Part shown: in pieces, positions 47,923-56,640 of the stretch
Numbering within the stretch: position 1 is the stretch's first letter
Layout of the letters: each line of letters begins with the position of its first letter
Source: Duganella sp. Root336D2
Lineage (GTDB): Bacteria > Pseudomonadota > Gammaproteobacteria > Burkholderiales > Burkholderiaceae_D
Length of the DNA stretch: 64,000 bases
Reading direction: 5' to 3'
Assembly: GCF_001425005.1 (NCBI RefSeq)
Contig: NZ_LMDB01000035.1
Span: 261,005-325,004, forward strand
Notes under the pieces: model-generated
Databases searched by the model: none
Told to the model about the DNA's origin: nothing
The model's input: only the letters and a program-made list of their open reading frames with translations
Made by a program: the position numbers and the translations under genes

Positions 47923-49646
47923 ACGTCATGCAAGCCCTGATAGCGCGCATCCGCAACGAGCTGGCGCCCTTTCCTGGCCGCATGGATGCGGTGTGGCGCC
48001 TGCTCGCGAGCTGCACGGTGGTCATCGTCTGCTCGATGGCCCTGCAGGTTCCTTCGCTCTCGCTGTCGCTGATCATGGTGTTCTTCACGGCGCAGGAGAA
48101 TACGGTGCTGACCCGCATGAGCGGCATCGTGCTGATTATCGGCAGCATCCTGTCCGTGGCAGCCTCCATCCTGCTGCTCAAGTTCTTCATTGACGCGCCG
48201 ATGCTGCGCATTCTCGGCGCGGCCCTGGTGGCGTTCTGCGGCATGTACTTCATGAGGAGCAACAAGCTTGGCGCCATCGGATTCCTGGTGGCGCTGATCG
48301 TGGTGTACGGGCAAAGCATGGCCGACATCTACGAAGACCCGGAGGTCATGACGCGCGCCCTGCTGTGGGTAGGCGTGGCTACGGTCTATCCAGTCGTGGT
48401 GACGATGATCATCCAGCGCCTGTTCCGGCCTGCGCTGCCGGTCAAGCTGCTGGTGGACGAGTACAGCCGCCAGCTGGACGAGGTTGAACACCAGCTCGAT
48501 GCGCGCATTGCGGGGGTTGCTGCGCCTGCCTTTCACAGCGGCCGCGTTGGCCGCGGCGCATTGGCCTTGCAGCGGCAACTGGCCTTTGCGAGCTTGGGCA
48601 ATAAGGAGCGCACCGCGGCGCGGACCGCTGCTGTGAGCCGCCTGCATGCGGCGGCCGCGCAACTGGCCAGGCTGGCGCCGTTTGAGCCTTCGCCGCAGGA
48701 GCGCGAGCAGATGGCTGCAATCCGCGAAGCCTGCGCTTCGCTGCGTACGTGCCTTGGACACGATGCGGAGTTCAGGCATGAGGAGGCTGCCGAAGCCGCG
48801 CCGCACGCCATGCTCGCCCACAGCGCGATCTTGCGGGAGATGGCGCGGGCATTGCGTGCAGCGGCCAGCGCGGGACAGGCAAGCGCCGCGCCGCCCATAC
48901 AGCCGGCTGCGGCCGCTGCCGGCAATCCGATGCGCATCACCTGCCTGAAGTTCGCCTTCAAGGCAGTGCTGGCGGCGATGGCCACCTATGTCATTTACAC
49001 CGGCCTGCAATGGCCAGGCATCCATACGGCAATGCAGACCTGCATCATCCTCGCCCTGCCCAGCCTCGGGGCAACCACGCACAAGGGCATTGCCCGCTTG
49101 CTGGGCTGCTGCCTGGGCAGCCTGGCGGCGCTGGCGGCAACCGTATTCGTGGTGCCGCACCTGGACAGCATTGTCGGCCTGCTGGCCATGACCCTGCCCA
49201 TCATCGCCGTTGGCGCGTGGATTGCCGTTGGATCGCCGCGCACGAACTACATCGGGGTGCAGATGATGTTTGCATTCGCCCTGGCGCAGCTGGGCAGCTT
49301 CGGGCCGGTCACCGACGTCACGGAAATCCGCGACCGCCTGGTGGGCATCCTGCTTGGCCTGGCCGTCTCGATCACGGTGTACACACTGCTGTGGCCGGAA
49401 CGCGAAGGCCAGGCGCTCAAGACGGCGCTGTCACGCCTGCGCAAAGCTGTCAGCGCCTGTGCGCAGGCAGATCACGCAAGCATTGCTGCGGCGCGCCTGC
49501 AGGCTTGGGCCTTGCTGAACCAGTGCCGGGAATTGCATGGCCGCGTATCGCAGGAACCGGGCTGGCGTGACCGCAACTCGCGCCGCATTGCGAATGCCCT
49601 GGCACAGGCGGAAGAAAGGCTCGCCATGCAGCAGGCCAGGCATTAA
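47919..49646 (+). CDS. FUSC family aromatic acid / fusaric acid exporter (AaeB-like)
   Basis: 575 residues from the GTG overlapping the adaptor stop (an ATG three codons later is the alternative). Two blocks of membrane helices (about 25-165 and 355-490) separated by a cytoplasmic helical region, the typical duplicated FUSC layout; LVGILLGLAVSITVYTLLWPERE closes the second block. Related AaeB and FusC proteins export p-hydroxybenzoate or fusaric acid by proton antiport. It is somewhat shorter than AaeB (655). Last gene of the MarR-controlled operon. Confidence 0.92.
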   Translation: MNVMQALIARIRNELAPFPGRMDAVWRLLASCTVVIVCSMALQVPSLSLSLIMVFFTAQENTVLTRMSGIVLIIGSILSVAASILLLKFFIDAPMLRILGAALVAFCGMYFMRSNKLGAIGFLVALIVVYGQSMADIYEDPEVMTRALLWVGVATVYPVVVTMIIQRLFRPALPVKLLVDEYSRQLDEVEHQLDARIAGVAAPAFHSGRVGRGALALQRQLAFASLGNKERTAARTAAVSRLHAAAAQLARLAPFEPSPQEREQMAAIREACASLRTCLGHDAEFRHEEAAEAAPHAMLAHSAILREMARALRAAASAGQASAAPPIQPAAAAAGNPMRITCLKFAFKAVLAAMATYVIYTGLQWPGIHTAMQTCIILALPSLGATTHKGIARLLGCCLGSLAALAATVFVVPHLDSIVGLLAMTLPIIAVGAWIAVGSPRTNYIGVQMMFAFALAQLGSFGPVTDVTEIRDRLVGILLGLAVSITVYTLLWPEREGQALKTALSRLRKAVSACAQADHASIAAARLQAWALLNQCRELHGRVSQEPGWRDRNSRRIANALAQAEERLAMQQARH

Positions 49647-49651
49647 GGCGT

Positions 49652-50305
49652 TCAGGCGACGACAAGTCCCATTTCACCCAGGATTGCTGCAGCCTGGGTA
49701 TGGGAGATCACAGCACCTTTGAAGGCGCGCACGTCGGTCAGTTTCAGGCCGCCAAGGTCTGCTCCGCGCAGGTCTGCGCCTTCAAAGCGGGCCAGCTTGA
49801 GTACCGCTTCGCGCAGGCTGCAGCCTTCCAGCACCGCCTCGCGGAAGTCGCAGCCGGACAGGTCGGCGTCCGAGAAATCAAGCTGGCTCACGGTCGCCTT
49901 GCGGAACGAGAAGCTGCGCATGTCAGCACCAACCAGCAGGCATTCTTCGAAACTGGCGCCCAGGTGCGATACCTCTTCGAACGCGGCGCCGGTCAGTTTG
50001 CAACTGCGGAAGCTGGCCGAAGCGAGCTTGGTGCGCCGCCATTTGCTGTTATTCAGGTCGCAGCCCTGGAACTGGGCGTCGACCAGGTCGGCCGATTCGA
50101 AATCCGCCGCCGTGCCGCGGCAACGCTGCCAGCTGCTGCGGGCCAGCTTGCCGGCATACAAAATCGTTCCGTTGAAGGTGCAGCGATCAAACACGCAGTC
50201 CTGCAGGTCGAGGCGGGACAAGTCGGCTTCGTCAAAGCTGCATTGTACGAACTGCCGAACCCCGGCCGCCAGCTGCTGCGCCAGCGAGGCGCGATCCATT
50301 TCCAT
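49652..50305 (-). CDS. Pentapeptide-repeat protein of Qnr/McbG size
   Basis: 217 residues from MEMDRASLAQQ. Nearly the whole length consists of A(D/N)LXX-type five-residue repeats: CSFDEADLSRLDLQDCVFDR, ADFESADLVDAQFQGCDLNN, KLTGAAFEEVSHLGASFEEC, LDFSDADLSGCDFREAVLEG and ARFEGADLRGADLGGLKLTD. Such repeats form a right-handed quadrilateral beta-helix that can mimic DNA; Qnr and McbG of similar length (about 187-218) protect DNA gyrase. Whether this one does is unknown. A short gene follows the same strand upstream with its stop 1 base before this start, so the two are coupled. Confidence 0.88.
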   Translation of the reverse strand: MEMDRASLAQQLAAGVRQFVQCSFDEADLSRLDLQDCVFDRCTFNGTILYAGKLARSSWQRCRGTAADFESADLVDAQFQGCDLNNSKWRRTKLASASFRSCKLTGAAFEEVSHLGASFEECLLVGADMRSFSFRKATVSQLDFSDADLSGCDFREAVLEGCSLREAVLKLARFEGADLRGADLGGLKLTDVRAFKGAVISHTQAAAILGEMGLVVA

Positions 50306-50306
50306 C

Positions 50307-50522
50307 TTAACGGCGCTGGTTCTTGGCGGCGTAGGCTTCGAAGATCGTCTTGGCGTCCTTGTGGGCCTGGTCGACGTTGCGAAGCTTCTTGTCGTCGTCA
50401 TGACGGACGAAGAACCCCGCGTCCTGCGCATCCATCACCAGCTTCACCGCGAGCGCGTCTTTCAGGTTGTATTTCTCGAAGATGAGCGTGGTCACTTCGT
50501 CAAGATATTCTTCGTAGGTCAT
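50307..50522 (-). CDS. Small protein of unknown function upstream of the pentapeptide gene
   Basis: 71 residues, MTYEEYLDEVTTLIFEKYNL..., highly charged, no membrane segment or signal peptide; one helical region followed by FFVRHDDDKKLRNVDQAHKDAKTIFEAYAAKN. I do not recognise the family. Its stop (TAA) is 1 base from the pentapeptide ATG, so the pair is one translational unit; it may be a partner or regulator of that protein. A likely promoter is in the 105 bases between it and the tRNA-Lys gene, which is divergent. Confidence 0.75.
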   Translation of the reverse strand: MTYEEYLDEVTTLIFEKYNLKDALAVKLVMDAQDAGFFVRHDDDKKLRNVDQAHKDAKTIFEAYAAKNQRR

Positions 50523-50587
50523 GATTAATTCCGGGCGTAGCAGGTTGAATCCACTGATTATAATCGCCGATGATCTCCTGTTGCCAC

Positions 50588-50616
50588 TTGCTGAATCGAT
50601 TCGGGATCTATATAAT
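50588..50616 (+). promoter_or_regulatory. Promoter of the third tRNA-Lys
   Basis: TTGCTG (50588-50593) and a perfect TATAAT (50611-50616) are 17 bases apart; the tRNA begins 11 bases later. Confidence 0.82.
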
Positions 50617-50627
50617 TCGGGCCCTTC

Positions 50628-50703
50628 GGGTCGTTAGCTCAGTTGGTAGAGCAGCGGACTTTTAATCCGTTGGTCGCAGGTTCGAGCCCCGCACGGCCTA
50701 CCA
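50628..50703 (+). tRNA. tRNA-Lys (UUU), copy 3
   Basis: Identical over 76 bases, CCA included, to the two copies near 24.2 kb and in the same orientation, but with unrelated flanks. Anticodon TTT. Confidence 0.97.
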
Positions 50704-50714
50704 GAAAAAGATAG

Positions 50715-50740
50715 AATAGCCAGCCTTCGGGCTGGCTATT
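50715..50740 (+). terminator. Rho-independent terminator after tRNA-Lys copy 3
   Basis: Eleven-bp stem AATAGCCAGCC / GGCTGGCTATT with a TTCG loop, followed by TTATTAT. It separates the tRNA from the nucleotidase gene 15 bases downstream. Confidence 0.85.
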
Positions 50741-50754
50741 TTATTATCTGCACT

Positions 50755-51441
50755 ATGAAGCACTCCCTCTTCCTGTTTGACCTCGACGACACCCTGCTGG
50801 ATTTCCGCGCATCCGAGAAACTTTCCTTCGAGCGCGTGCTGCGTGAACTGGGTTTCAACGACAGCTTTGACGAACTGTTCCAGCAATATCAAGGCATTAA
50901 CATCGAGTTGTGGCGTGCATTCGAGGCCGGCACGGTTTCGAAGGAATTCCTGAAGGTCGAACGATTCCGCAAGACCTTCGCCGCGAACGGGCTGGAAATC
51001 GATGCACGGCAAGCCAGCGACCGCTACCTGGAATCGCTGTCCGAAACCGTGGTGCTGGTCGATGGCGCCAGGCGCCTGTGCGAAACGCTGGCAGCGGCCG
51101 GCGAGGTAGGCATCATCACCAACGGCGTCGCACACATCCAGGACCGCCGCATCGCCAGCTCCGGCCTGGGCGACTTTATCTCGTTTACCGCCACCTCCGA
51201 AGCATGCGGCTTCGCCAAGCCGGACAGCCGCTTCTTCGAATACGCCACCAGGATGGCACGCACCTTCAGCAAGGATGAAACCATCATCGTGGGCGACCGG
51301 CTGGACGCCGACATCCTCGGCGCCAACCGCTTCGGCATCGAAAGCTGCTGGTACAACCCGGGCCGTTCTGCCAACGGCACGCAAGCACTGCCCACGTTCG
51401 AAGCCGCCCACCTTGACGATATCGCGCCTTTACTGGCTTAG
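50755..51441 (+). CDS. yjjG: HAD-family pyrimidine 5'-nucleotidase (YjjG-like)
   Basis: 228 residues with the four HAD motifs: FDLDDTLLDF (8-17, nucleophile Asp9 or nearby), ITNGV (about 119-123), GFAKPDSRFF (about 151-160, Lys) and IVGDRLDADILGANRFG (about 178-194). The YjjG subgroup dephosphorylates UMP/dUMP/dTMP and helps clear non-canonical pyrimidine nucleotides; the noncanonical-nucleotidase reading rests on overall similarity. Alone between the tRNA terminator and a convergent receptor gene whose stop overlaps by 4 bases. Confidence 0.9.
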   Translation: MKHSLFLFDLDDTLLDFRASEKLSFERVLRELGFNDSFDELFQQYQGINIELWRAFEAGTVSKEFLKVERFRKTFAANGLEIDARQASDRYLESLSETVVLVDGARRLCETLAAAGEVGIITNGVAHIQDRRIASSGLGDFISFTATSEACGFAKPDSRFFEYATRMARTFSKDETIIVGDRLDADILGANRFGIESCWYNPGRSANGTQALPTFEAAHLDDIAPLLA

Positions 51442-54176
51442 AAGGCGAAGCGCAGGCCGGCGTTGACGCGGCGCCCCACATCTTCCAACGTCAGGAACTG
51501 GTTCTCATTGTTGGCATATTCGTGCATGCGCGAATTGTTCAAGTTGATGCCGTCCAGGTACAGCGCGATCTTCGGCGTGATGTTGTAGCGCAGGCTCAGG
51601 TCATACTGGCCGTAGGCCGCGCGGGTGCGGGGCTGGGTGCTGCCGCCGCCGCAATCGACGGCAAACTTGTTGCGCCAGTTGTAGCTCACGCGTGCCGAGA
51701 AGGTTTCGTTCTCGTAGAACAGCGAGGCGTTGTAAGACTGCTTGGACAAGCCAGGGTAACCGCAATCCAGCGCCGCTGCATCTTCCCTGCTGGCGGTAGC
51801 GTCGACGAAGGTGTAGTTGGCGGCGACGCCAAAGCCGCGCAGCCAGGCGATGCCGTTGTCGAAAGCGTACTGGCCGGCCAATTCGATGCCTTTGATCTTG
51901 CCCTTCTGCCCGTTGCGGATGCGGGTGTCATGCGCCACTTCCGAATACTGGGGAATGGTGATGTCTTCGAGGCGCTTTTCCAGGAAGTTCGACACGTTCT
52001 TCTGGAACATCGCCGCGCCCAGGAAGTTGGTCTTGGACAGGTACCATTCATACGACAGGTCCAGGTTCTTCGACTCCATCGGCTTCAGGTAAGGGTTGCC
52101 GCCGCCGGTCTGCACGTCGCCGAAGCGGCCGCCATACCAGTTGTCCACGCCCATCTGGTTCAGCGTCGGCCGCGTCTCGGTCTTGGAAGCCGCCAGGCGC
52201 AGCACCATATCGTCGGTCAGGTCGAACTTCAGGTTCCCCGAAGGCAGCACGCTGTTATAGCTGTTCGCGACCGCCGTCTCGACCGCCGGGCCGTAATTCA
52301 GGATGTAGGTGGTGTCGTTCGGGCTCTTGGTTGCCGACAGCAGCACGCGGCTGATGCCGGTGGACGTCGAATTGACATGCACCACGCGCACGCCGGCATT
52401 GGCCGACCAGCGCTCGCCTTCCCACTTGGAGTCGAGGAAGATGCTCGATACCTTTTCCTTGACGCTCCAGAAATTGGGCTTGGTGTAATCGATCGCCATC
52501 GGGCCATTCGGGAATTTGCTCTTATCCTGGTACAGCGCGGGATCGTTCGACAACGCCAGCGTGGCAGGCTGGTTCAGGTAGTTCATGTACGCGTAGGGAT
52601 CGAAGCTCAGGTAGCTTGCCGGCGCACCTGGGAAGGCGTTATCCAGCGACTTTACCGTGAACAGCGACGATGGCAGCGCGACATGGTAGCCGCTGAACGC
52701 GTTCCACGAATCGCTCTCCCATTGGTTGCGCCCCACCTTGCGCTGGGAATACGAGATGCCGGTATCAAGGCCTTTGAAGGCGCCCATGTCGTGCGCCCAC
52801 GATGCACTCATGCGGCCTTCGCTCAATTCGTCGGCAAAGCGCACGTCCTTATTCGATACGGCGTGCGCCCGCACCGCATTCGGGTCGGTAATGCCGTCGC
52901 CGAAGGCCAGGCTCGGTATGCTGCCGAAGGCCAGCGTGTCGCCATTATTGGGCACCATGCCGGCCACGATCCACTGGTCCGGGGTCTTGGTGGTCGTGCG
53001 TGAATTCGAGATATCGCCTTCCAGTTTCCATTCCGGCGATACGTTCCATTTCGAATTCAGGCCGAAAGCCTTGGTGATCGACAAGCGGTCGCCGCCCTTG
53101 ACGATCATGTCATTCGAATTGGCATCGGTCAGGACGCCGGTACCGTCGCCTACCAGGGCCGGGTTATTGGCGAAGAAATTCGCCCCGGGGCGCATGAAGC
53201 TGGTGACCTGGTTGTTGGCGTCGTACTTCACGCCCAGTTGAACAGGGTTGTTCCAGTCGCTGATGGCGATCACGTCGTTGCGCTGGTTCAGGCGCGAATA
53301 CAGCGCGTCGGCCGTCAGCTTCCAGTCCGGCGAAGGGTTGTACTGCACAGTGACGTTGCTGACCAGGCGCTTGCGGGTTTCATTTTCCTGCTGGTAGCCG
53401 AAGCTTTGCGGCATCAGCAGCTTCCTGCTGCTGACGTTGGCCATGGTCAGGCCCTTGGAATTGAGGTCGCCGTCGATCATGTAGACGTCGCGCAGGTTCC
53501 AGGCGTCGTTGATGGCCTTGTTCTGCTTCGACGCGCGGTCGGTGTAAGACAGCGAAGCGGTCACGCCAAAGGTCTTGTTCTCGTTGGCGAAGGAATACAT
53601 GCCGCTGACGTTGGGGGTGTTCTTCTTCGAGTTCGAATCGTAGGAGTCGAACACATTGACCACCCCCGAGTGGCCCGCCTTGCCGGACAGCGGGCGGGCG
53701 GTCTGGATGTCGACCGTCGAACCGATGCCGCCTTCCGGCAGGAATGGCATGGAAGTCTTGTAGACAATGGCTTTCGAAATCAGGTCGGACGACAGCAGGT
53801 CGAACGAGAAATCGCGGCCGCCGGTGTCGCTGGTCATGGTGCGGCCGTTGACCAGCACATTATTGAACTCGGGACCCAGGCCGCGCACGGAGATGTAGCG
53901 CCCTTCCCCGTTGTTGCGCTGGATTTGCACGCCGGTGACGCGCTGCAGCGATTCCGCGATATTCGTATCCGGGAATTTGCCGGCATCTTCAGCCGATACC
54001 GCATCTACCACCCCCTCCTGCAAGCGCTTGGTCGCGAGCGAGGACGCAAGGGAAGCGCGCACGCCGCTCACCACCACCTTGGCCGAAGGATCGATTGCCT
54101 CATCGGCCGTTTGAGCATAGGCACCCAGCGGCAGCAGCATTTCTGCGATCAGCGCCGCCAATACAGTCTTACGCAT
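51438..54176 (-). CDS. TonB-dependent receptor (carbohydrate-type)
   Basis: 912 residues from MRKTVLAALIAEMLL, with GGAGACAAC upstream; codons before that are intergenic. Signal peptide ends GAYAQ; TonB box-like region AKVVVSGVRASL; plug FPDTNIAESLQRVTGVQIQRNNGEGRY, ISVRGLGPEFNNVLVNGRTM; barrel to a C-terminal LEDVGRRVNAGLRFAF ending in Phe. This long-barrel type (as in Caulobacter/Xanthomonas) usually imports oligosaccharides or aromatic glycosides. No hydrolase is adjacent. Divergent from the YciI-like gene with 138 bases between the starts. Confidence 0.92.
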   Translation of the reverse strand: MRKTVLAALIAEMLLPLGAYAQTADEAIDPSAKVVVSGVRASLASSLATKRLQEGVVDAVSAEDAGKFPDTNIAESLQRVTGVQIQRNNGEGRYISVRGLGPEFNNVLVNGRTMTSDTGGRDFSFDLLSSDLISKAIVYKTSMPFLPEGGIGSTVDIQTARPLSGKAGHSGVVNVFDSYDSNSKKNTPNVSGMYSFANENKTFGVTASLSYTDRASKQNKAINDAWNLRDVYMIDGDLNSKGLTMANVSSRKLLMPQSFGYQQENETRKRLVSNVTVQYNPSPDWKLTADALYSRLNQRNDVIAISDWNNPVQLGVKYDANNQVTSFMRPGANFFANNPALVGDGTGVLTDANSNDMIVKGGDRLSITKAFGLNSKWNVSPEWKLEGDISNSRTTTKTPDQWIVAGMVPNNGDTLAFGSIPSLAFGDGITDPNAVRAHAVSNKDVRFADELSEGRMSASWAHDMGAFKGLDTGISYSQRKVGRNQWESDSWNAFSGYHVALPSSLFTVKSLDNAFPGAPASYLSFDPYAYMNYLNQPATLALSNDPALYQDKSKFPNGPMAIDYTKPNFWSVKEKVSSIFLDSKWEGERWSANAGVRVVHVNSTSTGISRVLLSATKSPNDTTYILNYGPAVETAVANSYNSVLPSGNLKFDLTDDMVLRLAASKTETRPTLNQMGVDNWYGGRFGDVQTGGGNPYLKPMESKNLDLSYEWYLSKTNFLGAAMFQKNVSNFLEKRLEDITIPQYSEVAHDTRIRNGQKGKIKGIELAGQYAFDNGIAWLRGFGVAANYTFVDATASREDAAALDCGYPGLSKQSYNASLFYENETFSARVSYNWRNKFAVDCGGGSTQPRTRAAYGQYDLSLRYNITPKIALYLDGINLNNSRMHEYANNENQFLTLEDVGRRVNAGLRFAF

Positions 54177-54314
54177 GTTGTCTCCATTATTTTGATTTTG
54201 GTGAGCCAATGTTACGCAGGGCCTGCAATAGCAAAGTATTGCGTCTTTCAGTATTGATATTCCGAAAACGTATGAGTCATACTGGGCTCCCCTTTTCAAC
54301 CGCGCGAGAACAGC

Positions 54315-54617
54315 ATGCACTACGTCCTGACTTATGAGTACGCCCCCGACTACCTCGAACGCCGCGCCGAGTTCCGCGACGCGCACCTGAAGCTGGCCTG
54401 GGCCTCGCATGAGCGCGGGGAGTTCCAGCTGGGCGGCGTGCTGGGCGACCCGGTCGACAGCGCGCTACTGTGGTTCAAGGCGGATTCGCCGGCGCTGATC
54501 GAGGAGTTCGTCCATGCCGACCCCTATGTAAAAGGTGGCCTGGTACTCAAATGGCGCATCCGGCCATGGATGACGGTGGCGGGCAAGCTGGCCGACGCGC
54601 CGATTTACCCCGGCTGA
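54315..54617 (+). CDS. YciI-like protein
   Basis: 100 residues, MHYVLTYEYAPDYLERRAEFRDAHLKLAWASHERG..., a ferredoxin-like fold with the conserved YciI His (HLKLA, about 24) and Asp (ADPYVKGGL, about 69). The family includes dimeric small hydrolases and dehalogenase-like enzymes of mostly unknown substrate. It is divergent from a TonB receptor and has no obvious operon partner. Confidence 0.88.
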   Translation: MHYVLTYEYAPDYLERRAEFRDAHLKLAWASHERGEFQLGGVLGDPVDSALLWFKADSPALIEEFVHADPYVKGGLVLKWRIRPWMTVAGKLADAPIYPG

Positions 54618-54699
54618 TGTCGGATTTATGCAACTCGTGACTTTTGATACTTTGTCTGCAGAAACGATAGTTGCAATTTGCCGTCCCAGGATTGCGAGA

Positions 54700-56154
54700 T
54701 CAATCGGCCTTGTGCCCAGCCAGCGGAAGCTCCGGCAGGAACAGCAGCACGACCAGGCCTAGCAGAACCAGCGCGGCGCCCGCGCCGAAGATGCCGGCAA
54801 TCGCGTGGCGGTACACCGCCACCGTCGAAGGCAGCGCACTGGCGCCGGGCCCCACTGCCGCCACGGCTTTCACACCGTGGATGTGCAGCGAACGCGCCAG
54901 CATGGCGCCCGAGCCGGTGACACCGAGCAAGCCGCCCAGCGAGCGGAAGAAAGTCAGCATCGCAGTGCCAACGCCGCGCCGCGGCAGCGGTAAGGCGTTC
55001 TGCACCGCGATCGTCATGTTCGGCATCACCAGCCCAAGGCCGGCGCCAAGCAGGAAGATCGCCGGTTCGATGACCCAATAGCCCCACCCGGCTTCCATCC
55101 CCAGCGCCAGCGTGGTGAATGCCACGAATGCCGCGGCCAGCCCGCCCAGCTGCACGCCCTTGTACCTGCCGGTGCGCGCCAGCCTGCGGCCGCTCAGCAT
55201 CGACGAACCGACCAGGCCCAGCATCATGGCCACGGTCAGCAGGCCGGAACTGGCGGGGCTGCTGCCCATCACCACCTGGAAGAACAGCGGGAAGAAGACG
55301 GTGGCGCCCATCAGGCCAATGAAGGTCAGCGCCATCACCACGCTGGCGATATTGAAAACCCGGTTGCCGAACAAATCCGGCGGCAGCACCGGCTCCGGCA
55401 CCTTGCGCACATGTACGGCCAGCCAGGCGCCCAGCACCACGGCCAGCACGCTGCACACCTGCACCTGCGGCGCATCCCAGGCCCACTCGGTGCCGCCCAG
55501 CGCCAGCACCAGCAGCGCCGACGTGATCGCGCCGGTCATCAGCACGGAGCCCAGGTAATCGACGCGGTGGGCATGGTGCACTTGTTCCTTGTGCAGCGCC
55601 TTTGCAATGGCGTAGAAGGCCACTGCCCCGACCGGCAGGTTGACGTAGAAAGTCCAGTGCCAGGACAGCGCATCGGTAATCAGGCCGCCCAGCACCGGGC
55701 CAAGCAGGCTGGTGGCGGCATACACCACCGGCACCATGCCCATGCGCTTGCCGCGCTCCGCGGGCGGAATGATGTCGGCAATGATGATCTGCGCCAGCGG
55801 CAGGAAGCCGCCCGCGCCTACGCCCTGCAGCGCGCGGAAAACGATCAGCTGCGTCATGTTCTGCGCCAGGCCGCACAGCGCGGAGCCAAGCAGGAAGGCG
55901 GCCATGGCGGCAAAGATCATCGGCCTGCGGCCGTACTGGTCGGCCAGCTTGCCATACAGCGGCATGGTGGCAGTGGAGGCCAGCACATAAGCCGTGACCA
56001 CCCACGACAGGTGCGCCATGCCGCCCAGGTCGGCCACGATGCGCGGCAAGGCGGTGGCGACGATGCTCTGGTCCAGCGCGCTCAGGCCCAGCACGGCCAT
56101 CATCGCAAGATAGACGGCGCGGATCTCGCGCTCGGTGACGGGAGTGTCCCTCAT
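54700..56154 (-). CDS. MFS multidrug efflux transporter, DHA2 (14-TMS) family
   Basis: 484 residues. Motif A-like GKLADQYGRRPM between helices 2 and 3 and motif C-like GPVLGGLITD in helix 5 define a drug:proton antiporter; the hydrophobic pattern gives about 14 helices as in EmrB/QacA. Start codon overlaps the stop of the marR gene (ATGA, 56151-56154), so the two are one translationally coupled operon, in which the MarR protein probably controls its own pump. Confidence 0.93.
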   Translation of the reverse strand: MRDTPVTEREIRAVYLAMMAVLGLSALDQSIVATALPRIVADLGGMAHLSWVVTAYVLASTATMPLYGKLADQYGRRPMIFAAMAAFLLGSALCGLAQNMTQLIVFRALQGVGAGGFLPLAQIIIADIIPPAERGKRMGMVPVVYAATSLLGPVLGGLITDALSWHWTFYVNLPVGAVAFYAIAKALHKEQVHHAHRVDYLGSVLMTGAITSALLVLALGGTEWAWDAPQVQVCSVLAVVLGAWLAVHVRKVPEPVLPPDLFGNRVFNIASVVMALTFIGLMGATVFFPLFFQVVMGSSPASSGLLTVAMMLGLVGSSMLSGRRLARTGRYKGVQLGGLAAAFVAFTTLALGMEAGWGYWVIEPAIFLLGAGLGLVMPNMTIAVQNALPLPRRGVGTAMLTFFRSLGGLLGVTGSGAMLARSLHIHGVKAVAAVGPGASALPSTVAVYRHAIAGIFGAGAALVLLGLVVLLFLPELPLAGHKAD

Positions 56155-56609
56155 GGCGTTCCGATGATGTTCAGGGGTTCAATCGCTGCTTCCAGCGCAG
56201 CCAGCTGGTCGGGCGTCAGGCGGGCGATGCGCTGCGCCATCCAGTCGCGGCGCTTGTCGCGCAAAGCTTCGATGCGCTCGGTGCCGAGCGCCGTGGCCTG
56301 CAGCCCGGAACGCCGCCGGTCTTGCGGGTCGGGCGCGCTGCGTTCAACCAGCCCCGCCTCTTCCATCGACTTGATGTGGCCACTCATGGTGGCGGCGCGT
56401 ACGTTTTCCATGCGCGCCAGTTCGGCCACGCCGATGCCCGGCTGATCCTGGATGATGGACAGCAGCATGTACTGCACCAGCGGGACATCGCCGCCGTTTT
56501 CGCTGGCGTCGCGGCGCATCTCGCGCACCAGGCGTTTCAGCGTCAGGCGCAACGCCTCGCCGGCAGCGAGCACGCGCGGTGCCAGGCTTGCTTCATGTTT
56601 TTTCGGCAT
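56151..56609 (-). CDS. MarR family transcriptional regulator of the MFS pump
   Basis: 152 residues with a winged helix: YMLLSIIQDQPGIGVAELARMENVRAATMSGHIKSMEEAGLVERSAPDPQDRRRSGLQATALG (about 47-110), including the DxRxS wing region (PQDRRRSGL). Preceded by 19 bases of interrupted dyad symmetry, probably its operator. Its stop overlaps the transporter start. Confidence 0.92.
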   Translation of the reverse strand: MPKKHEASLAPRVLAAGEALRLTLKRLVREMRRDASENGGDVPLVQYMLLSIIQDQPGIGVAELARMENVRAATMSGHIKSMEEAGLVERSAPDPQDRRRSGLQATALGTERIEALRDKRRDWMAQRIARLTPDQLAALEAAIEPLNIIGTP

Positions 56610-56621
56610 TGCTCAGATAAT

Positions 56622-56640
56622 TAGGTAGGCTACCTACCTA
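56622..56640 (-). promoter_or_regulatory. Putative MarR operator
   Basis: TAGGTAG - GCTAC - CTACCTA: 7-bp inverted arms around a 5-base centre, 12 bases upstream of the marR start codon. An arrangement typical for autoregulated MarR genes; it also overlaps the last codons of the upstream gene. Confidence 0.7.

Noticed and set aside
47748..49160. 470-codon minus-strand frame opposite the FUSC exporter
   Set aside because: Antisense to a clearly identified gene, with low-complexity His/Gln/Arg content.
51522..53003. 493-codon plus-strand frame opposite the second TonB receptor
   Set aside because: Antisense shadow; composition and context as for the other receptor.
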